This document shows, in pieces, positions 6,287 through 10,299 of a stretch of DNA of 10,299 nucleotides (its first letter is position 1; each line of letters starts with the position of its first letter). The notes below the pieces were generated by a model, which was not told the DNA's origin, did not search any database, and worked only from the letters and a program-made list of their open reading frames with translations. Position numbers and translations under genes: made by a program. The stretch lies in NCBI GenBank assembly GCA_002433465.1, contig DJIE01000250.1:1-10299 (forward strand). The letters run 5' to 3'. Source of the stretch: Salinisphaera sp. UBA6602 (GTDB lineage Bacteria > Pseudomonadota > Gammaproteobacteria > Nevskiales > Salinisphaeraceae).

Positions 6287-6388
6287 TTAGTCGACGTCGA
6301 TCGCGGCGGCCAGTTCTTCTTTAGTCATGCGGCTGCGGCCTTTGATATCGAGCTGCTGAGCGCGATCGTAGAGCTCGTCGCGCGTCAT
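6287..6388 (-). CDS. small Rho-N/SAP-like helical protein, start uncertain
   Basis: From the ATG at 6388 this encodes 33 residues whose core, RDELYDRAQQLDIKGRSRM followed by TKEELAAAI, matches the helix-extended loop-helix pattern of Rho N-terminal/SAP-like domains. These are small nucleic-acid-binding folds often found in short 'Rho termination factor N-terminal' proteins. CAGG lies about seven bases before that ATG. The frame stays open for 25 more codons to 6463, adding a lysine-rich segment (KNKPQKSNKKANKPG) typical of such proteins. It then meets TAG (6466-6464) with no ATG, GTG or TTG. The bases just there read AT-A-G TCG: without one A the reading would be ATG TCG, giving a 59-residue protein. 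So this is either a short intact gene, a gene whose start was lost to a one-base insertion, or a sequencing error. Codon use in the extension looks coding. Confidence 0.55.
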   Translation of the reverse strand: MTRDELYDRAQQLDIKGRSRMTKEELAAAIDVD

Positions 6389-6466
6389 ATCGGTGCCTGC
6401 CAGGGCGCAGTCGCCCGGTTTATTCGCTTTCTTATTCGATTTCTGCGGTTTGTTCTTGGACGACTA

Positions 6467-6624
6467 TGATTGAAAGTGGACCGCTACGCAGTCCGCAAAT
6501 AACCCGAGATGGCGTGAGTGCCTGACGCACCGATCGCCTGCCCGGGTGTGGACATCACGACGAAAACGGATGGATCGGTTGAAATCGCGGTCGGTTTCGG
6601 GATTTCAGCGAACGTGCCGATCGA
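6467..6624. other. intergenic region with a 7-bp stem past the AhpD-like gene
   Basis: No gene is evident. TGAAATC (6580-6586) and GATTTCA (6601-6607) form a perfect 7-bp stem with a 14-base loop, 18 bases downstream of the AhpD-like stop codon on the minus strand. It is the likely 3' structure of the acetyltransferase-AzoR-AhpD cluster, again without a clear T-run. Confidence 0.35.
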
Positions 6625-7056
6625 TTAAAGACGCAGGCCGACAGCCAGCCGATTGAGCGCGTTCATGAGTGCGACCGAAATCGTGAGATCCGAGATTTCG
6701 GCATCGCTGAAGTACGGTTTGAGTGCTTCGTAATCGGCATCCGGAGCAGCGGTTGCCTCGATATGGGTCAGCGATTCCGCCCAGGCAAGCGCGGCGCGTT
6801 CTGCATGGTCGAAACGCGGGCTGACGCGCCACCCGGCCACGCTGTCGATCTTGGCGTTTTCAACGCCGCGCCTGCGCAGTGCCTGCGAATGCATCTGGGT
6901 GCAGTAGGAACAGCCGTTGATCTGCGACACGCGCAGGTGGGTCAATTCGATCAAGCATGGGTCGAGCGGGCCGTCCTCCAGGGCTTTTTTGGTCTGCAAA
7001 AGCCCCTGGTAGGCAGCAGCGGACAGTTGGTTATAGGGCAGGCGAAGTGCGTTCAT
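6625..7056 (-). CDS. AhpD-like carboxymuconolactone decarboxylase-family protein
   Basis: A 143-residue all-helical protein of the CMD/AhpD superfamily. The redox signature is intact: E37, then C49-S-Y-C52-T-Q-M-H56 within NGCSYCTQMHSQALRRRG. This is the CxxC...H site used by AhpD-type alkylhydroperoxidases for thiol-based peroxide reduction and proton relay. The single domain of about 140 residues is that of 'carboxymuconolactone decarboxylase family' peroxidase-like proteins. True muconolactone decarboxylases lack this CxxC, so a peroxidase or disulfide reductase role is more likely; the reductant is unknown. The ATG at 7056 has a modest GAG about seven bases upstream. It is the last gene of the minus-strand cluster, 57 bases after the AzoR-like gene. 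Its pairing with a flavin reductase suggests a response to oxidants, quinones or electrophiles. Confidence 0.88.
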   Translation of the reverse strand: MNALRLPYNQLSAAAYQGLLQTKKALEDGPLDPCLIELTHLRVSQINGCSYCTQMHSQALRRRGVENAKIDSVAGWRVSPRFDHAERAALAWAESLTHIEATAAPDADYEALKPYFSDAEISDLTISVALMNALNRLAVGLRL

Positions 7057-7113
7057 GACGATCTCGTGGTGATGGATGGGCGGTTGGCGAGGGTGGTGCA
7101 GGCCGGTGAAGGG

Positions 7114-7725
7114 TCAGGCGGGCTGATCCAGCAAACCGGCGCTGCGCAGCTGATCACGCACGGCGTCGAGCGTTGTGGCAGTCGTTGCCGCGTCGCACGT
7201 CAGCCCTTGCAGGTAATGGAAGGTGACATCGCGAATCCCGATGGTGGCCAGCACCTGCTGCACGTAGGGCGAAAGGAAATCGGGCTGGGCGTGTGTGCCG
7301 CGGTGAAAGCCGCCGGAGCTGACTAGCATGGTGGTCGGGCGATCGGCCAGTAAACCCGCTTTGCCCTGTGCGGTCGGCGCGAAGCTGCGGTGAATACGCA
7401 CCACGTAATCGATCCAGAGCTTGAACGCGGCCGGCACGGCGAAGTTGTGCATGGGCAGGGCGATCAGGGTGCGATCGCTGCGCTCGAGTTCGCCGATCAA
7501 ATGCTCGGACAGGGTAAATCGGGCGTCATGTGCCGGCGCATTACCCGTCAGCGCGGCGGCGTATCCGGCGTCGAGCGGTGGTAATGCCGGGCAGGTCAGA
7601 TCGCGTTCGAGGACGGCGGCCTGCGCATCATGACGCGAGATGTGCCGGAGTATCTCCTGTGCGAGCCGGTAGCCGTGTGCTTGCCCACGATGCGGGCTGC
7701 AATGAACGAATAGCGTGCAGGTCAT
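7114..7725 (-). CDS. FMN-dependent NADH-azoreductase / quinone reductase, AzoR-like
   Basis: A 203-residue flavodoxin-fold enzyme of the AzoR/NQO-like family, expected to bind FMN and reduce quinones or azo compounds in two-electron steps using NAD(P)H in the cytosol. Visible motifs are the FMN-phosphate loop CSPHRGQAHG (9-18), PMHNF (91-95, the family's PMYNF) followed by VPAAFKLWIDYVVR, and VSSGG (135-139), which contacts the isoalloxazine. The length is the usual 200 residues. The ATG overlaps the stop of the upstream acetyltransferase gene as ATGA, so translation is coupled. The AhpD-like gene follows 57 bases later. The physiological substrate is not readable; quinones are the most likely for the family. 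Confidence 0.87.
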   Translation of the reverse strand: MTCTLFVHCSPHRGQAHGYRLAQEILRHISRHDAQAAVLERDLTCPALPPLDAGYAAALTGNAPAHDARFTLSEHLIGELERSDRTLIALPMHNFAVPAAFKLWIDYVVRIHRSFAPTAQGKAGLLADRPTTMLVSSGGFHRGTHAQPDFLSPYVQQVLATIGIRDVTFHYLQGLTCDAATTATTLDAVRDQLRSAGLLDQPA

Positions 7726-8171
7726 GTCGCGTCACCGGCGTCGAGGTCTTCGTAGAAGCCGATGCTTCGGGTCAGCATCCCCTGGCGGAAATAGAAGCGC
7801 TGCGCGCGCGCCATGCCGAGCCCGGTATCGAGCACCAGTTGCCGGCAGTCGCGGGCACGCGCCTCATCACGAACAAAGTCGAGCAGCTGTGCGCCCACAG
7901 CGCCACCTCGGTAGTCCGACCGCACGACAAGATCGTCGACGAACAGAAAACGCCCGCTCATCAGGTTTTCCTGTATGCGATAACCGATCAGGCCGATCGC
8001 CGTGTCGGCATATCCGGCCGCCACCAACCGATAGCCGTCGTGTATCTGGCGTTGCACCTGGGCCGCGAATGTCGCGGCGTCGGCTAGATGCGGGCGTAGC
8101 TCGCGCATCACGGCAAAACAGTGCCGGCAGTCCTGTTCGTTCGTTACCGCCGTGAAATGCAATGGCGTCAT
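7722..8171 (-). CDS. GNAT-family N-acetyltransferase
   Basis: A 149-residue single-domain GNAT fold, predicted to transfer acetyl from acetyl-CoA to an amine. The acetyl-CoA site is the segment VDDLVVRSDYRGGAVGAQLLDFV (78-100). In it the usual R-x-x-G-x-G reads R-G-G-A-V-G, with alanine in place of the first conserved glycine. That is tolerated in some members but worth noting. LVLDTG (112-117) and the RAQRFYFRQGM helix (122-132) complete motif B. The ATG at 8171 has GGAG seven bases upstream. A longer open frame to 8603 runs through the divergent regulator and is rejected. It is the first gene of the cluster and shares ATGA with the AzoR-like gene. The substrate is unknown. A small amine, an amino acid or a toxic compound would each fit a MocR-controlled locus. 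Confidence 0.85.
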   Translation of the reverse strand: MTPLHFTAVTNEQDCRHCFAVMRELRPHLADAATFAAQVQRQIHDGYRLVAAGYADTAIGLIGYRIQENLMSGRFLFVDDLVVRSDYRGGAVGAQLLDFVRDEARARDCRQLVLDTGLGMARAQRFYFRQGMLTRSIGFYEDLDAGDAT

Positions 8172-8183
8172 CGGGTGTCTCCA

Positions 8184-8225
8184 GTCATGAGGCCGTGACT
8201 TTAGGCTCGACATGACCCATGCGAC
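8184..8225. promoter_or_regulatory. candidate MocR operator with inverted and direct repeats
   Basis: Inside the 90-base divergent gap, GTCATG (8184-8189) and CGTGAC (8194-8199) form a near-perfect inverted pair (five of six positions). CGTGAC recurs as CATGAC (8211-8216) 17 bases on in direct orientation. CATGCGAC (8218-8225) is a further partial copy. MocR/PdxR-type regulators are known to use paired direct repeats, sometimes with an inverted copy, so this is the natural target of the adjacent regulator. Binding is inferred. Confidence 0.45.
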
Positions 8226-8236
8226 AGAGCCAAGAT
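8207..8236 (+). promoter_or_regulatory. candidate promoter of the MocR-type regulator
   Basis: TCGACA (8207-8212, five of six -35 positions) and CAAGAT (8231-8236, three of six -10 positions) lie 18 bases apart, with the start codon 25 bases downstream. The -35 overlaps the CATGAC repeat of the candidate operator, so autorepression would be easy. The -10 is weak. Confidence 0.3.
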
Positions 8237-8261
8237 TGGGTAGGTTGACCGGGACATCTGC

Positions 8262-9677
8262 ATGCACCGCCTGGAACTGAGCCCGGATCGTTTTTCGACG
8301 ACACCGCTTCACCGACAGCTCTACCACCGCGTTCGAGATGCGATCGCCGGCGGCCGTCTGAAGCCGGGGGATCGCGTGCCGTCGATACGCAGTCTGGCCA
8401 GTGAGCTCAACCTGTCGCGCGGCACGGTGGAGCTGGCGTATCAGACGCTGGCCAGCGAAGGCTATCTGCTGTCGCGCGGTGCGGCGGGCACCGTGGTTTC
8501 GCCGCAGATCATCCCCGCTCGGGTCGCGCGTGCCACGGCGTCGCGGCCGGGCGCCGACGTTGCGATAGCTGAGCCGACGCCTACGGGCCCACAACCCTTT
8601 CAACTGGGTCTGCCAGCACTCGACGCGGTACCCACCCGGCTATGGCAACGGTTGATGACGCGTCGTCTACGCGCGATGGATGTCGCCGCGCTCGACTATC
8701 CCGATCGGCAAGGCAAGCCCGAGCTACGCAATGCGCTGGCCGCGTATCTCGGCGTATCGCGCGGCATCGCCTGTGACCCCGACCAGATTATTATCACCGC
8801 CGGCTACTGCGAGGCTCTAACCCTCGTCTGCCGAACGTTGCTGCAAACCGGGGATCGCGGCTGGTTCGAGGAGCCAGGCTATTTTCAGGCCCGCGCTACG
8901 CTGCAAGCAGCCGGCATTGCGCTGACGCCGGTCGAAGTGGATGCGCAGGGCCTGAATGTGGAGAGAGCCCGGCGGCAGGCAGGCTATGCCCGTGTCGCGG
9001 TCGTCACCCCCACCCACCAAAGCCCGACCGGCGTATCGCTATCCCTGCCGCGTCGACTGGCGCTGCTCGAATGGGCGCGCGAGAACAAGGCCTGGATCAT
9101 CGAGGACGACTACGACAGCGAATATCGCTATCACGGCCGTCCGCTACCGCCATTGAAAAGCCTCGATCACGACGGTCGCGTGCTCTATGCCGGTACGTTG
9201 AGCAAAGTGCTCTTCCCCGGTATCCGACTGGCCTATCTGGTGGTGCCGCGAGCCGAGATCACGCGCTTTCAAGACGTGCTGCAACGATACGGCCACGGCT
9301 GCCCAGAGCTGTCACAGGCCGCCCTGGCCGATTTCATCGAGCAAGGCCATTTCGCACGCCACCTCAAGCGTATGCGCGCCCTCTACGCCCAGCGTCGCGA
9401 GTATCTGCAAAAAGCGTTGGCGGCCCGGTTCGGCGATCGGCTGCGCATCGATTCACAGGCGGGTGGAATGCACCTGCTCGTAAGACTTGACGACGAAGAT
9501 AGCGACGTCGAACTGGCCGAGCGCGCCCAGCGCCAAGGTCTGAACATCCAAGCGCTGTCGACATGGTGCGCAGGCCCCACAGCCCAGAGCGGCTTACTGC
9601 TCGGCTTTACCAATATCGTGTCGGCAAATGAAGCGGGCCGTCTTGTTGACTCTCTCAAGCAGGCGTTCGACGGCTGA
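8262..9677 (+). CDS. MocR/PdxR-type regulator (GntR HTH + aminotransferase fold)
   Basis: A 471-residue fusion typical of MocR regulators. Residues about 12-80 are a GntR winged helix-turn-helix (PLHRQLYHRVRDAI, then DRVPSIRSLASELNLSRGTVELAYQTL). A linker of about 35 residues leads to a fold-type I aminotransferase-like domain (about 112-471). PLP-site residues are visible: TPTHQSPTG (249-257), EDDYDSEYRYHG (281-292) and the Schiff-base lysine K315 in AGTLSKVLFPGIRLAY. An intact lysine suggests that it binds PLP, or a PLP-amine adduct, as the effector. The length is the family's usual 450-500. The ATG at 8262 has only a weak GGGA upstream. It is divergent from the acetyltransferase-AzoR-AhpD cluster, the typical arrangement of a MocR and its target. 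PdxR (vitamin B6), GabR and TauR subtypes cannot be told apart, and no such pathway genes are nearby. Confidence 0.92.
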   Translation: MHRLELSPDRFSTTPLHRQLYHRVRDAIAGGRLKPGDRVPSIRSLASELNLSRGTVELAYQTLASEGYLLSRGAAGTVVSPQIIPARVARATASRPGADVAIAEPTPTGPQPFQLGLPALDAVPTRLWQRLMTRRLRAMDVAALDYPDRQGKPELRNALAAYLGVSRGIACDPDQIIITAGYCEALTLVCRTLLQTGDRGWFEEPGYFQARATLQAAGIALTPVEVDAQGLNVERARRQAGYARVAVVTPTHQSPTGVSLSLPRRLALLEWARENKAWIIEDDYDSEYRYHGRPLPPLKSLDHDGRVLYAGTLSKVLFPGIRLAYLVVPRAEITRFQDVLQRYGHGCPELSQAALADFIEQGHFARHLKRMRALYAQRREYLQKALAARFGDRLRIDSQAGGMHLLVRLDDEDSDVELAERAQRQGLNIQALSTWCAGPTAQSGLLLGFTNIVSANEAGRLVDSLKQAFDG

Positions 9678-9928
9678 CGCGACACGGCCGTTCCCGGAAG
9701 CGGAGTAGCCATCGGACCCGATGCCGTAGTGCAGCGGGTAATCACCGCAGCAATGGCTATAACCTTAATCGATATACGGTGGCTGGAATCGTGCTCATTG
9801 CGATAGCCGCCGAGCCGAACCGCGCAAGGCTCGTACGACAACTCAAGCGACGATGCGGGGGCAGGCGTCGCGGTCGGGAATTCGCGTTTCGATCATGGGA
9901 GGCGGGTGGCCAACTGCCATTCGGCGGG
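9678..9928. other. convergent gap between regulator and YbaK gene
   Basis: No convincing ORF lies in these 251 bases. TGCAGCGG (9730-9737) and CCGCAGCA (9745-9752) pair at seven of eight positions around a 7-base loop. GCGACG (9847-9852) pairs perfectly with CGTCGC (9866-9871). They are the likely transcript ends of the regulator and of the YbaK gene respectively. Neither has a T-run. Confidence 0.35.
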
Positions 9929-10299
9929 TCACGCAGTATCGGCGATGGCGACAAAGCCGGCGTCGATCATCTCGGCCAGGGCGAACGGTTCGATCTCGAT
10001 TTCCAGGCCGCGTCGGCCGCCGCTGATGAAGATGGTGTCGAATGCGATCGCGGATTCGTCGATGAAGCTGGCCAGCGGTTTCTTCTGGCCCAGCGGGCTG
10101 ACACCACCGAGTACGTACCCCGTGGTCTTTTCGACTTTCGTGCGTTCGGCCATGAAGGCCTTTTTCGCGCTTGCCGCGGCGGCCAGGCTTTTCATATGCA
10201 GCCGCCCGGAGACGGGCACGATGGCCACCACCAGTTCGTGGTTGTCGAGTTCGGCGACCAGCGTCTTGAACACCTGCTCGGGCGCGACGCCGAGCTGTT
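9929..10299 (-). CDS. ybaK: Cys-tRNA(Pro) deacylase YbaK/EbsC, N-terminus cut by window edge
   Basis: The 122 C-terminal residues of a YbaK-family trans-editing enzyme, which hydrolyses cysteine mischarged onto tRNA(Pro) by prolyl-tRNA synthetase. The visible part follows E. coli YbaK closely: VFKTL with the catalytic-site lysine, VAIVPVSGRLHMKSLA, TTGYVLGGVSPLGQKK, FIDESAIAFDTIFISGGRRGLEIE and a short C-terminal helix. About 35-40 N-terminal residues and the start codon lie beyond base 10299. A GTG at 10273 is internal to the conserved domain and is not the start. The gene is convergent with the MocR-type regulator, with no sign that they work together. Specificity for Cys-tRNA(Pro) rather than another INS-family substrate is inferred from the strong likeness. 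Confidence 0.92.
   Translation of the reverse strand, partial: QLGVAPEQVFKTLVAELDNHELVVAIVPVSGRLHMKSLAAAASAKKAFMAERTKVEKTTGYVLGGVSPLGQKKPLASFIDESAIAFDTIFISGGRRGLEIEIEPFALAEMIDAGFVAIADTA

Noticed and set aside
8172..8603. Upstream extension of the acetyltransferase frame
   Set aside because: It runs through the divergent regulator's HTH coding region, and the ATG at 8171 has a good ribosome-binding site.
1..10299. tRNA/rRNA genes, CRISPR arrays, IS or phage genes
   Set aside because: I looked in all intergenic gaps and found no cloverleaf, regularly spaced direct repeats, terminal inverted repeats or transposase/integrase motifs.

Overview
The window comes from a GC-rich (about 60-65 % by eye) bacterial chromosome. 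It is densely packed with proteobacterial-type genes: GltS-family permease, AzoR, AhpD-like protein, MocR regulator, YbaK. A gammaproteobacterium, possibly halophilic, is my best guess, but no marker gene fixes the taxon. I see no rRNA, tRNA, CRISPR array, transposase or phage gene.

Left third (1-3156): a fungal-type (FCY1-like) cytosine deaminase on the minus strand faces away from a three-gene plus-strand operon. That operon encodes the three activities of bacterial NHEJ LigD as separate proteins: 3'-phosphoesterase (PE), ATP-dependent DNA ligase (LIG) and polymerase/primase (POL). Their order, PE-LIG-POL, is that of the single-chain Pseudomonas LigD. The genes overlap by 8 and 4 bases, and their summed length (832 aa) is that of one LigD chain. 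Ku is not in the window.

Middle (3157-6624): a convergent junction holding two REP-like palindromes separates the LigD operon from a minus-strand alpha/beta hydrolase. Upstream of the hydrolase, also on the minus strand, is a GltS-like sodium/glutamate symporter, with a hairpin-rich gap between the two. Beyond the symporter is a tiny Rho-N/SAP-like ORF whose likely original start codon seems to be broken.

Right third (6625-10299): a minus-strand cluster GNAT acetyltransferase - AzoR-like flavin reductase - AhpD-like carboxymuconolactone decarboxylase is transcribed divergently from a MocR-type (GntR + aminotransferase fold) regulator. The 90-base gap between them carries a candidate operator with one inverted and one direct repeat, so the regulator probably controls the redox/acetylation cluster. 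The window ends inside a YbaK-type Cys-tRNA(Pro) deacylase gene convergent with the regulator.

The most interesting points are the three-way split LigD with translationally coupled overlaps, the MocR-controlled cluster and its operator, the paired intergenic palindromes, and a marked excess of the octamer GCGATCGC.
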